Made by a program: the position numbers and the translations under genes. Below the pieces are notes generated by a model that was not told the origin of the DNA, did no database searches, and worked only from the letters and a program-made list of their open reading frames with translations. From Lachnospiraceae bacterium (GTDB lineage Bacteria > Bacillota > Clostridia > Lachnospirales > Lachnospiraceae): a DNA stretch of 64,000 bases. Below, piece by piece: positions 34,943-43,543 of the stretch. Numbering within the stretch: position 1 is the first letter of the stretch; every line of letters starts with the position of its first letter. The DNA is taken from NCBI GenBank assembly GCA_022793065.1, contig JAAWCE010000077.1:1-64000 (forward strand). The letters are read 5' to 3'.

Positions 34943-35860
34943 TTACTTTGTCACGGTCGTAACAATGTCCAAATTCCGTTCAAATGTAGACGCAGAAAAA
35001 GAAGACGGAACCTCTCCGTTAATGAGTATCTGCACTTTGTTAATATTGCTCAGCTCCGACAGGGAATTCACAATGGAGTAAACCGAGATATCCGTAGACA
35101 CATTATTCACTACCGTCAGAAAATTTTCATCCAAATTTACATAACAAATACCATCTTTTGTCACCACACTGATTACTTTCGTATTGGGATTAATGGAGGG
35201 ATACAGTCCTTCTATCTGTCCGCTGGGACCCGCAATCAATTCTTCCACCACAAAACGTTCCCGAAGCATACTGGTAGAATAATGTTTCTCCCGTGTGGCA
35301 GCAATTAATTCCGTACCTTCTTCCGTGGCAAAATAAAGTTTCACCTTTGCAAGTTCATAGGTATTGATTTCATTTCCATCATTGTCGATAAACTGCTCGG
35401 CACTCATCCACCCCACAATACTGCCATTATTATCGTACAACTGATTCCCCTCCACGGTGATCATCACAAGGCGGATATTCGGCAGCTGCGTCAAGGTGCG
35501 GACGATAGCGGCGCGCACCAGTACTTCTGTGGTCACAGGCAGTTTCAGATAAGCCCCATCCACATCTATCTGCACTTTTTCATCTTCCAGCTTACAGCTC
35601 AATATCTGAAATCCCATGGCAAGCGGTGCCTTGTACTCCAGTTTTTCCGGATTCGTAGACAGACATTCCACCAGTTCTTCCAACTGCCCCTCTGTCGTTT
35701 CCGCTGCCATTTCATGTGCATGCATCTCCACCTTTGTTTCCGAATTGCTTACATAATATACCTGACAGGTATTTTCTCCCAGCTTATCCTTATCCCCGCA
35801 AGCTGTCAGCATCAGTAAACATATGAATGTCAGTACCATCCCGGATATTTTTCTCATCAT
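34943..35860 (-). CDS. GerMN-domain lipoprotein
   Basis: 305 residues with signal peptide and lipobox LTAC (Cys at 21), so it should be tethered outside the membrane. Two GerMN-like repeats are visible: one with TTEVLVRAAIVRTLTQLPNIRLVMITVEG, another with DGICYVNLDENFLT and VYSIVNSLSELSNINKVQILING. GerMN domains occur in sporulation/germination protein GerM and in lipoproteins encoded beside two-component systems, in some cases in LpqB-like roles that influence the sensor. It lies 76 bp after the first sensor kinase, which suggests it works with that kinase. Confidence 0.9.
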   Translation of the reverse strand: MMRKISGMVLTFICLLMLTACGDKDKLGENTCQVYYVSNSETKVEMHAHEMAAETTEGQLEELVECLSTNPEKLEYKAPLAMGFQILSCKLEDEKVQIDVDGAYLKLPVTTEVLVRAAIVRTLTQLPNIRLVMITVEGNQLYDNNGSIVGWMSAEQFIDNDGNEINTYELAKVKLYFATEEGTELIAATREKHYSTSMLRERFVVEELIAGPSGQIEGLYPSINPNTKVISVVTKDGICYVNLDENFLTVVNNVSTDISVYSIVNSLSELSNINKVQILINGEVPSSFSASTFERNLDIVTTVTK

Positions 35861-35936
35861 CTTGCTTCAACTCTCTTCCACTTTTGACGCTTTCAATCAT
35901 ACATAAATACAGTGTGTTTCCGGATAAAATAATATT

Positions 35937-37415
35937 TTATCCTGCCGCCACACAGGTCAGCGGAATTTTCACGGTAAAACTTGACCCCTCCCCTTCCACA
36001 CTCGTCACGTTGATCGCCCCTCTGTGCATAAGCACCGCGCTTTTGGTAATTGCAAGTCCCAACCCGGTTCCTCCGATTTCTCTGGAGTGCGATTTATCCA
36101 CACGATAAAATCTCTCATAAATATGCGCCAAAGATTCCGCCGGAATTCCCAGGCCGGAATCGCTGACCTTAAAGACAAAATACTGATAATCTGCATCCAG
36201 CTCCACTCTCACCCAGCCATGCTCCTTATTATACTTTATGGCATTTTCCACCAGGTTTGTCATAATCAATGACATTTTGACCTCATCCACTTCCGCCACC
36301 ACGGGCCTCATGCTTTCAAATACTACTTCTACGTCCTTTTTCCGCGCCAGCGGACGAAGCCGCTTTAAAATTAACTCTACCAAATCATTTACGTTGATAG
36401 AAACAATGCTTAATTCCTGCGCCTTTTTCTCCATTTTTACCAACGCAAGCAAATCCGTTATAATTCTGTTTTCCCTGTCAATTTCGGATGCAATATCCTC
36501 CAGAAATTCCCGGTACAGTTCTGCCGGCGCATCCTGCTGCGCAAGAAGAGAATCCGCCAATACCTTGATCGCCGCCATGGGCGTTTTCAATTCATGAGAC
36601 ACATTTTCCACAAACTCCTGTCTGGAAGTATCCAACGCCCTCATTCGGTCCAGCAATTGATTAAACGCATCCACAATATGCACGGTCTCCGCATAATCCG
36701 GAACAGAAATCCGTTCGTTACTATACCCTGCATTGACCTCATTTATAGCCTCTGTGACCCTGTTAAACGGCTTCGTCAATACCACGGACAAAACCATGGC
36801 CATAGCCATTGTACCGACAAGCATCAGATTCCCTAAAATGCCGGCTTTTCGGTCCAGCACCGTCATTGTGGCGGAAATTGCCTCACTGGAAATACTGGTC
36901 AGCATTACCCCCTCAATCACGCTTGAATTAGCGCTTGTATCAATAATCGGCGTGGTCATTTCTATATATCCATGTTCTTTGTCATAATTGGATATGTTTT
37001 CCCCCTGGAAACACTGAATTACTTCTTCGGAAATGATGGTTTTACCCGTACTGATCCCATAGGTATCCTTTACTACCTTCAAGCTGGAATTGATAATCAT
37101 CACACGCCCTTCATACAGATTTGAGATCATCTCCAGCTCCGCATCAATCACTTCACGGGACACACTGCGATTATATCCCTCCGGTTTGGTATTAAAATAA
37201 TTATTGCTGATTAGATGACTTCCAACAATCATCAACTGATTCTGTACATTGGCAATCCGGTTCTGCACGGAACGTTCCTCATAACTTCCCAATATTCCGT
37301 ACCGCATTACCACGCTGGGCACAATCCCCGCCACCAGCATAATCAAAAAGAAACGCGCCTGTAAGCTGCGCAGAGAGAGGAACTTTTTCATCTCCTGAAA
37401 TATTTTTCCCGCCAT
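35937..37415 (-). CDS. Membrane sensor histidine kinase (WalK/PhoR-like) with HAMP domain
   Basis: 492 residues. First helix near residues 20-40 (FFLIMLVAGIVPSVVM), an outside sensor of about 150 residues, second helix LGNLMLVGTMAMAMVLSVVL, HAMP linker TEAINEVNAGYSNERISV, DHp helix with ENVSHELKTPMAAIKVLADS (phospho-accepting His), and ATPase domain with LVENAIKYNKEHG, VSDSGLGIPAE and IGGTGLGLAITKSAV. All functional motifs are intact. It follows its response regulator by 73 bp and precedes the GerMN lipoprotein, a common Clostridial trio linked to envelope stress or cell-wall signalling. Confidence 0.94.
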   Translation of the reverse strand: MAGKIFQEMKKFLSLRSLQARFFLIMLVAGIVPSVVMRYGILGSYEERSVQNRIANVQNQLMIVGSHLISNNYFNTKPEGYNRSVSREVIDAELEMISNLYEGRVMIINSSLKVVKDTYGISTGKTIISEEVIQCFQGENISNYDKEHGYIEMTTPIIDTSANSSVIEGVMLTSISSEAISATMTVLDRKAGILGNLMLVGTMAMAMVLSVVLTKPFNRVTEAINEVNAGYSNERISVPDYAETVHIVDAFNQLLDRMRALDTSRQEFVENVSHELKTPMAAIKVLADSLLAQQDAPAELYREFLEDIASEIDRENRIITDLLALVKMEKKAQELSIVSINVNDLVELILKRLRPLARKKDVEVVFESMRPVVAEVDEVKMSLIMTNLVENAIKYNKEHGWVRVELDADYQYFVFKVSDSGLGIPAESLAHIYERFYRVDKSHSREIGGTGLGLAITKSAVLMHRGAINVTSVEGEGSSFTVKIPLTCVAAG

Positions 37416-37488
37416 TCTATCCCTACAACTAACCCATCCTTTTTTACTTCATTTACAATTCTCTTCCGCTTAGGACACAAGAAACTCC

Positions 37489-38193
37489 CTACATGATATT
37501 TTGGAAATAATATCCCACACCCCACTTAGTAATCACATACTTAGGTTCACTGGGATTCTGCTCTATTTTTTCCCGAAGCCGCCTGATATGCACATCCACC
37601 GTGCGCACATCTCCGGGATAATCTGCCCCCCAAACCAGATGGAGCAAATTTTCACGCCCATACACCTTACCCGGATTTAGCATTAACAATTCAAGTACTT
37701 CAAATTCTTTGGCTGTCAGGCCAATCTCCCTGCCGGAAATAAAAGCCCTCCGCCCTTCACAGTCTAAACGCATATCTCCACATTCCACGGTTTTCGCCAC
37801 AGGCGCTTCTCCCATAATACGCTTCGGCTCAGTTCGGCGCATAATTGCCTTAATCCGCGCCTTTACTTCCAAAATATTGAACGGTTTCGTAATATAGTCG
37901 TCCGCCCCATATTCCAACCCCAGAATTTTATCCATATCATCTCCCTTTGCGGTGAGCATAATAATGGGCACTGTAGAAAATTCCCGTATTTGCTGACATA
38001 CCTCAAAACCTGTAAGCTTCGGCAGCATCACATCCAAAAGAATAATGTCATACTGATTATTTCGAGCATATTCCAGCGCTTCCTCCCCGTCGTATGCACA
38101 ATCCACTTTCATCTCATCCTGTTCTAAGCTGAAACGGATTCCTTTCACAATCAGCTTCTCATCATCCACCACCAAAGCTCTCTTCCAAGCCAT
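37489..38193 (-). CDS. OmpR-family response regulator (YycF/PhoB-like)
   Basis: 234 residues from ATG 38193; GAGGGG is seven bases upstream, while the in-frame GTG at 38208 overlaps the comEA end. Receiver motifs VVDDEKLIVKG, DIILLDVMLPKLTGFE, IIMLTAKGDD and DDYITKPFNILE are complete. The winged helix shows LTAKEFEVLELLMLNPGKVYGREN and VRTVDVHIRRLREKIE. Its gene sits 11 bp after comEA and before its cognate kinase, all likely from the promoter at 38978-39006. Confidence 0.95.
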   Translation of the reverse strand: MAWKRALVVDDEKLIVKGIRFSLEQDEMKVDCAYDGEEALEYARNNQYDIILLDVMLPKLTGFEVCQQIREFSTVPIIMLTAKGDDMDKILGLEYGADDYITKPFNILEVKARIKAIMRRTEPKRIMGEAPVAKTVECGDMRLDCEGRRAFISGREIGLTAKEFEVLELLMLNPGKVYGRENLLHLVWGADYPGDVRTVDVHIRRLREKIEQNPSEPKYVITKWGVGYYFQNIM

Positions 38194-38204
38194 TTCGCGT
38201 CCCC

Positions 38205-38915
38205 TCACTTCACCCTTATTTTATCATATATTTTTTCATACACACTTGTCTTGATACCGGATACTTTCATGATATCTTCACAACTTGCAAAATTGCCGTT
38301 TTTCTCCCGATACGCGATAATATCTCCTGCTCTTCCCTGGCCGATTCCCGGCAGCGTCATCAATTCCGCCGCATCTGCCGTATTAATATTCACACGTCCC
38401 GCTTCCTGATTTGTCCCCCCAATCTGGCCTCCGACGGTGTTCTGACCTGGGCCTCCGCCCGCTTCCAATTCATATCCCTCCGTCCTGCCGTCCCACGCCT
38501 CTCCCTCTGCCGGGAAATACAGCATTTGCCCGTCCGTAACCCAATCTGCCAGATTTCGCGCCTCCCTCATGGCCTCCGGCGCAAAACCTCCGGCTTCCGC
38601 CAGCGCATCCTCCACACGACTGCCCTCCGGAACAGATACCACGCCCGGATTCACCACAGCACCGCACACATATACACGTATAAGCGTTTTATCCTCCGCT
38701 CCTCCATCCTGTACTTCCGCCCACTCTTTTGTCCGGGTATTCTTTCCCTGAGACAGCCGCAACTCCTCAGAAGCGCCTTCTCCGGCCGTTCCAATCAGAA
38801 TAACTTCCTCTGCCCGTCCACAGCCCAGGCACATCAATACCAATAAAAGCAAGCCGCCTGCAGCAGCCGTTCTTTTTTTCTTCTTGTAATTTACCTTACC
38901 TATTGAATTCATCAT
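38205..38915 (-). CDS. comEA: ComEA-like DNA-binding protein with SLBB and helix-hairpin-helix domains
   Basis: 236 residues; ATG 38915 or the next codon, with GAGGG upstream. A basic start and hydrophobic segment (AAAGGLLLLVLMCLGCG) make it membrane-anchored or a lipoprotein with an atypical box. Then an SLBB-type domain (LIRVYVCGAVVNPGVVSVPEG), a Gly-rich spacer, and the C-terminal HhH2 domain VNINTADAAELMTLPGIGQ that binds DNA. ComEA receives double-stranded DNA outside the membrane and hands it to ComEC. Its clustering with a two-component pair rather than comEC is unusual. Confidence 0.92.
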   Translation of the reverse strand: MMNSIGKVNYKKKKRTAAAGGLLLLVLMCLGCGRAEEVILIGTAGEGASEELRLSQGKNTRTKEWAEVQDGGAEDKTLIRVYVCGAVVNPGVVSVPEGSRVEDALAEAGGFAPEAMREARNLADWVTDGQMLYFPAEGEAWDGRTEGYELEAGGGPGQNTVGGQIGGTNQEAGRVNINTADAAELMTLPGIGQGRAGDIIAYREKNGNFASCEDIMKVSGIKTSVYEKIYDKIRVK

Positions 38916-38977
38916 AGTCCCTCTCTTTCCTGATCTTCCAGAAACAAAGGGATTGCCTCTCTATGCCGACTGATTTC

Positions 38978-39006
38978 ATTGTATCGGAAATATGGGATTT
39001 TTACAA
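38978..39006 (-). promoter_or_regulatory. Sigma-A promoter of the comEA/two-component operon
   Basis: TTGTAA (39006-39001), a 17-base spacer and TACAAT (38983-38978) read toward comEA with a leader of about 55 bases. No other gene lies in the 345-bp gap up to the transporter gene; an open frame at 38912-39259 crosses this promoter and the terminator and is not believed. Confidence 0.7.
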
Positions 39007-39202
39007 GAATTTTCGATAAAAATATTAAAATCTTAATGTTCAAAATCCAAAACATTATCTCATGAGATGAATTTCTGAGTTTCTTCTTTCTTAAACTGAA
39101 ACAAACTTGCAGCAATTCCCCATAAGCACATTGCCAAAATGATAGAAACAGAAAGAGGCAATAAAAACAAATATAAATCTGCAGACATTGCGAAACAACA
39201 AA

Positions 39203-39228
39203 ACGGCATAGCCCCAAAGCTACACCGT
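39203..39228 (-). terminator. Terminator of the YdcZ transporter gene
   Basis: On the minus strand ACGGTGTAGC (39228-39219), a 6-base loop and GCTATGCCGT (39212-39203) pair with two wobble pairs, followed by TTTTGTTGTTT. It lies about 33 bases after the transporter stop. Confidence 0.82.
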
Positions 39229-39260
39229 TTTTCACAGCAGTTCTAAATTCTATGAGCAAT

Positions 39261-39692
39261 TTACTTCCACTTAAAAATTATAATTCCCGCCACCGCAACG
39301 GCCATACCCAATGCTTTCCTCCACTCCCAGGGTTGTTTCTCCACCCCAAACCATCCCAAAAGTTCAATGCCATAGGCCACTGCAAGCTGCGCTACCACAA
39401 TCAGCATTACGGCTCTGGCCGGCCCCAGCATATCCATACTCTTTATAACGGTATAGGTAATAAACGCGCCGATTGCACCGCCTAACAACATATACTTCGG
39501 CTGGACCTGAAATACCTGCATCAAATTACTCCTGTCCACGCACATCCAGGCGCCCAGACAGACCAGAAGGGCTGTCAGTTGTACAAAAGCACTGGCTGCC
39601 CATGTGCTGGAAGCCTTTGTCACCTGTGTATTAAATACCCCCTGAATACTCATCAATGCTCCTGAAACCAATGCTATCAAAAGTCCAATCAT
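39261..39692 (-). CDS. DMT-superfamily transporter, YdcZ (DUF606) family
   Basis: 143 residues, the usual size of the family, with about four to five helices: MIGLLIALVSGALMSIQGVFN, AASAFVQLTALLVCLGAWM, MLLGGAIGAFITYTVI, AVMLIVVAQLAVAYGIELLG, and ALGMAVAVAGIIIF. Probably a small inner-membrane exporter, substrate unknown, perhaps working as a dimer. It lies 166 bp after the DUF4132 gene; the gap holds ACTTTAAAGT, a palindrome often seen in MerR-type promoters, but no regulator is near. It has its own terminator. Confidence 0.85.
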   Translation of the reverse strand: MIGLLIALVSGALMSIQGVFNTQVTKASSTWAASAFVQLTALLVCLGAWMCVDRSNLMQVFQVQPKYMLLGGAIGAFITYTVIKSMDMLGPARAVMLIVVAQLAVAYGIELLGWFGVEKQPWEWRKALGMAVAVAGIIIFKWK

Positions 39693-39858
39693 GGAAATCC
39701 ACCTTTCTTTTCAAATTCCTCTCACCGTTTCCCACATGCCGGTGAATAAAAACAATAGAATTTACTTTAAAGTGTATCCCCATGTTGGAAATTTATACAT
39801 CTATGTTCTTACCTTTTCCATAACAATTCAGACAGTGCAAAGAACTGCTGCCCTTTTT

Positions 39859-42800
39859 TCAATTTCCGTCCTCGGCCGTACCGGAAGCAGCCGCCTTAGC
39901 AACCTGCAGTACAATCTCACTGAAATAACGTTCCGGAACCTCCGACAACAGCATGGCGTTTGCCTCTCCATCCCCGCTGCATTGCCCTGAAGAAAAATCT
40001 CGCCATGGAAAGAACCTGATATCATATATTGTCACTTCCTCATGATTGCCTGCCATCACACTGCCGCCTGAGAAGTAAAGCACCGCTGCCAAATCAAGTT
40101 CTTTCACTTCTCTGTAATAGGTATAAAACCATCCCGCATCCTGAACTTCTCCCCGACACCAGCCCTGGGCCAAAAGTTTTCCGCCCAAAGACAAGCCGTT
40201 AAGATTCACACCGTAAAATCGGTGAAGTTTCCTTTGTTTTCCTTCCTCTTCCGTCCTGTAAGATACCTGCCTGTGAAGCTGTTGGATGGGCTGGACAATT
40301 TCATAATCCTCCAACTGCTCTTTCCAGGTACTCAGAGACTCTTTTGACAACTCGATTGGGTGCACAAGGCCAATCACTTGTCCTCGGCCAACAACTTGTC
40401 CTCGGCCAACAACTTGTCCTCGGCCAATTACTTCTCCCTGGCTGTCTGTCTGGCCGACCTTTTTTTCACATGTTTCATCCGGCAGAATAAATTCCTCTTC
40501 CTTCTCCGTGTTAAAAGAACCATCCTCCATGTAACGGAAACTTGCCGCCAGATTCCGCTCCTCATATACGCCCCAAATCAGCCCAATGGCAAACTGATGC
40601 ATAATCGGATTCTTCACAAACAAATCTTTCCACGCCCTGATACTCCATTTCCGCTCCGTAAAAAATGCTCTCTCCAGCCGCATCTTCTGAGCGGATACCG
40701 TGGTCTTCATCTGTTTCTTCATTTGTTTAAATTCTTCATATGCCTCCGCCGCCCGCACGCTGTCATCTTTTTTCCCAGGTGCAGGTAAATTCTTTAACTT
40801 TTTACCCTTCTCATCAAATACTTCAATTTCAAGAGATATGGTTATCCTTACGGTAAACTTTCTCTCCCCATAATCAAAAACCCGCTGCATATGCTCATCA
40901 AATCCCAGATCAGGTATCATGCGGTCTATCAGCTCTTCCGAGGTAATTCCCAACTGAGAAGCCGCAAAATCCAATGCCTTTGCTGCCGCCGCCCTAATCT
41001 GCTTAAATTTAAATTTCCGCGATATTCCATCTACAAATAAAACTCCCTGGGGTCCTGGACTCAGCGCAAGGGCCCGCACTGCTTCCGACGCAATAGCGCC
41101 CCTGGACTCTTTGGGCCACTCCTGAATCTGATGCTCCAACTTCTGAATGATTTCTTCCCCGCCGTGAATGGCTGCAGCATAGAGTACCCACCGTTTTTTC
41201 GCCTCAGCGCCCCCTTTCATCCATTTGTCAAAAAGCTCGTTGGCATAAATCGCCAACTCCCTCCCATCCAAAACTTCTGCCAGAGAAGCCGCACTCTGAC
41301 TAATGCCGCAAGGTGTCATGGAAGAATAACAGAGAAAAATTGCCTGCAAATATTCTTCCGACGCTTCTGTGCCGTCCTTTTTATGTACCTTTGAAAAAGG
41401 AGTTCCATATGCCCAGGCAAGATTTCGTTTCTTATTCCCCTTGTGAAGCTCCTTCACTAAATCGTCCCTGGTGATAATACTGCCGTTCTGAGTGCAAGCC
41501 ACGCTCCTATTCAGTACGCTCTCCAAAAGTGCCCGAACTTTTGTATTCTTTTCCTTTTCCAATGCCTGGGACAGAACTAAATTATACTTTTCCCACTTCT
41601 CAGACTCCTGGGGGGTCTCCCCCAGCCATTTTGCCAGTACACGAATGGCCATATCCCTTTCGGCCGCCTTTTTCGCGGAAAGCATCCCTGCAATTTCCTC
41701 TTCCCAGCCCTTTTGACCATATAGTATTTCCAGCAGTGTTTCCTTCACAGCTTTTGCCGAATCCAGCCTAAAACTTAAGATACTCTCCTTGTAATCATCC
41801 GCCTGTTCTGCCATCACCTTCAGTCCAAAGGACCTGCCCACGCTTCCGGCCTGCATAAAAGCAGATACTGTTTCCTCCGGCCGTTTTTCAAGGTATTCCC
41901 GAAAGATTTCTCTTGCCGTAACCTCCAACGGCTCTATAAGAGGTCCTCCCACATAACAAGAGTCTTTAAAACGCGCGTATGCTTCCAACTGCAGCAAAAG
42001 GTTTAACCCTTCCTGGTTGGCAACCATAAATACTCTCTTTAACTCCTCCGCATCCAATTTACGCCCCGTTGTATTCACGAAATCCCGAAAAACAATATAT
42101 CCTCTTCCGGCCAATGTTAAAGTGACGCAGCGATTGTTCAAATCATCCCGGCCATATTCCATTTCATAATTTTCCAATGCCTTAATCGCCTTATCCCACC
42201 AATAATAGCCATTCTCCTGAATCCCATTACAAGCATGAACCAGTTCAATCCCGCCTTCACCATTTAAATATTTCTTAATAGTATCCGTCAGCAATGTATA
42301 ATCTCCCGCTCTTGGGGAAAACCCACCTCTTGCAGTATATGCGTCTATGAGCTTTGAACGAATCTTACACTTTATATCCACCCGCTGGGGAAGCAATTGG
42401 GGCGCCGCTTTCTTCACAACCGGTTCCATCACATAATAGGTGGCAAGATCCGTGTCTTTCATAAATGCCAAAAACACATCCTGTTCTCTGGCAAACAACG
42501 CTTCCAATATACCAATCTTACGATTTCTGGCAGCCCATTGAACGTAATCCCTACTCTCCATACGGAACACATGGTCAAAGCAGCCTCCCAACGCTCCTTT
42601 CAGCTCCCTGCTGAAATCCACCCGCTCTATAAAATTCAGCACAATATCCCAATCGGCCGCAAGACATACGGACACCGTATTTTTCAGCCGAAGGGAAAGG
42701 TGATAATTGACAAACGAAACACCGCTTAACATACAGAGTATCCATCTGTTCCTGTCCCAGTCGCCCGCACTGCTGTCCGCCAGCAATTCCGAAATTTCCT

Positions 42801-43473
42801 CCATCCTGTCTTCTCTCACGGCCGCCGCAATTTTTTTTCCGTTCTCATGCGCAAAACTTTCGGGATAAATCTCCGGAATCAATTCCGTAACCAAAGCTTC
42901 GTACCGCTCCATTAACAGGGCATCCGCTCCTTCAAGCCTCATGCCCTCCTTCTTCTCAGGATATTTGATGTAAAAGTACGCCATAAGCAGCATAAGCATA
43001 CCACAGGATTTTTTGCCGCTCCGGTACCTTATGGCTTTTATCAGATTTTCCGGGTTATGTTCCGCACATGCAATCAACCGTTCTATCTCCCGCAGCCTGA
43101 ACAATCGCTGATCCCTGCCGAGTATCGCTCCATGCACCGCCACTCTCTGAGGCAGTTCAAGCATAATACAGTTTTCCCAATCTGACAAGAACACACTATG
43201 AATACTTGCCTCTCCTATGGCAAAGAAAAGTTTCTCAAACCTTCCCGCTTCCTCCTCTCTCTCCTGCACAAGCATGTTGATATAAAACTCATGCAGGACG
43301 TCCGGTTCTGACAAATCAGTTAAATCTTTGTAGTCAAACTGCTCCAGAACTTCCTCTCCCGCCGCCCCGCAAAGGTACTCATTTATCCGCTTCAATTCCT
43401 CCGGAGAAAATAACTTCTCTTTTTCCAACTGCTTTACAATGCTTTCCCCAAACTGTTCATCCGCATTTATCAC
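39859..43473 (-). CDS. Large DUF4132-domain protein
   Basis: 1204 residues from GTG 43473, which has GGAGGGG eight bases upstream; an ATG at 43488 is in frame but contains that ribosome site as its own codons. The N-terminal 800 residues are helical and HEAT-like (LLQLEAYARFKDS, AIHGGEEIIQKLEHQIQEWP). The last 350 residues carry the DUF4132 signature, with RAWKDLFVKNPIMHQFAIGLIWG, LVHPIELSKESLSTW and IYDIRFFPWRDFSS. No transmembrane segments. DUF4132 proteins are widespread with no firm function; some are linked to WGR or MolR. A run of GRGQVV hexapeptides interrupts the domain. It lies after the arginine operon's solute-binding gene and may be co-transcribed. Confidence 0.85.
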   Translation of the reverse strand: MINADEQFGESIVKQLEKEKLFSPEELKRINEYLCGAAGEEVLEQFDYKDLTDLSEPDVLHEFYINMLVQEREEEAGRFEKLFFAIGEASIHSVFLSDWENCIMLELPQRVAVHGAILGRDQRLFRLREIERLIACAEHNPENLIKAIRYRSGKKSCGMLMLLMAYFYIKYPEKKEGMRLEGADALLMERYEALVTELIPEIYPESFAHENGKKIAAAVREDRMEEISELLADSSAGDWDRNRWILCMLSGVSFVNYHLSLRLKNTVSVCLAADWDIVLNFIERVDFSRELKGALGGCFDHVFRMESRDYVQWAARNRKIGILEALFAREQDVFLAFMKDTDLATYYVMEPVVKKAAPQLLPQRVDIKCKIRSKLIDAYTARGGFSPRAGDYTLLTDTIKKYLNGEGGIELVHACNGIQENGYYWWDKAIKALENYEMEYGRDDLNNRCVTLTLAGRGYIVFRDFVNTTGRKLDAEELKRVFMVANQEGLNLLLQLEAYARFKDSCYVGGPLIEPLEVTAREIFREYLEKRPEETVSAFMQAGSVGRSFGLKVMAEQADDYKESILSFRLDSAKAVKETLLEILYGQKGWEEEIAGMLSAKKAAERDMAIRVLAKWLGETPQESEKWEKYNLVLSQALEKEKNTKVRALLESVLNRSVACTQNGSIITRDDLVKELHKGNKKRNLAWAYGTPFSKVHKKDGTEASEEYLQAIFLCYSSMTPCGISQSAASLAEVLDGRELAIYANELFDKWMKGGAEAKKRWVLYAAAIHGGEEIIQKLEHQIQEWPKESRGAIASEAVRALALSPGPQGVLFVDGISRKFKFKQIRAAAAKALDFAASQLGITSEELIDRMIPDLGFDEHMQRVFDYGERKFTVRITISLEIEVFDEKGKKLKNLPAPGKKDDSVRAAEAYEEFKQMKKQMKTTVSAQKMRLERAFFTERKWSIRAWKDLFVKNPIMHQFAIGLIWGVYEERNLAASFRYMEDGSFNTEKEEEFILPDETCEKKVGQTDSQGEVIGRGQVVGRGQVVGRGQVIGLVHPIELSKESLSTWKEQLEDYEIVQPIQQLHRQVSYRTEEEGKQRKLHRFYGVNLNGLSLGGKLLAQGWCRGEVQDAGWFYTYYREVKELDLAAVLYFSGGSVMAGNHEEVTIYDIRFFPWRDFSSGQCSGDGEANAMLLSEVPERYFSEIVLQVAKAAASGTAEDGN
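40377..40430 (-). repeat. 18-bp tandem repeat encoding GRGQVV units
   Basis: Three adjacent copies of an 18-bp unit (plus strand CTTGTCCTCGGCCAACAA, last copy slightly changed) with a decayed half-unit on one side encode repeated GRGQVV within the DUF4132 domain, just before GLVHPIELS. Unit length is a multiple of three, so copy-number changes keep the frame. Confidence 0.85.
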
Positions 43474-43543
43474 TTTATACCCCTCCATTCTGTTACGGCA
43501 AAACTATCATACCCCTCTTGATGCTATTTCTAAATTTTCAATC

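Noticed and set aside
38912..39259. Minus-strand 115-residue open frame between the transporter and comEA
   Set aside because: It crosses a good terminator (39203-39228) and a good promoter (38978-39006), has odd composition and no ribosome site.
39693..39858. MerR-type operator (ACTTTAAAGT) upstream of the YdcZ transporter
   Set aside because: A single palindrome in AT-rich DNA without a MerR gene nearby and without a clear 19-20 base spacer promoter; too weak to list as a feature.
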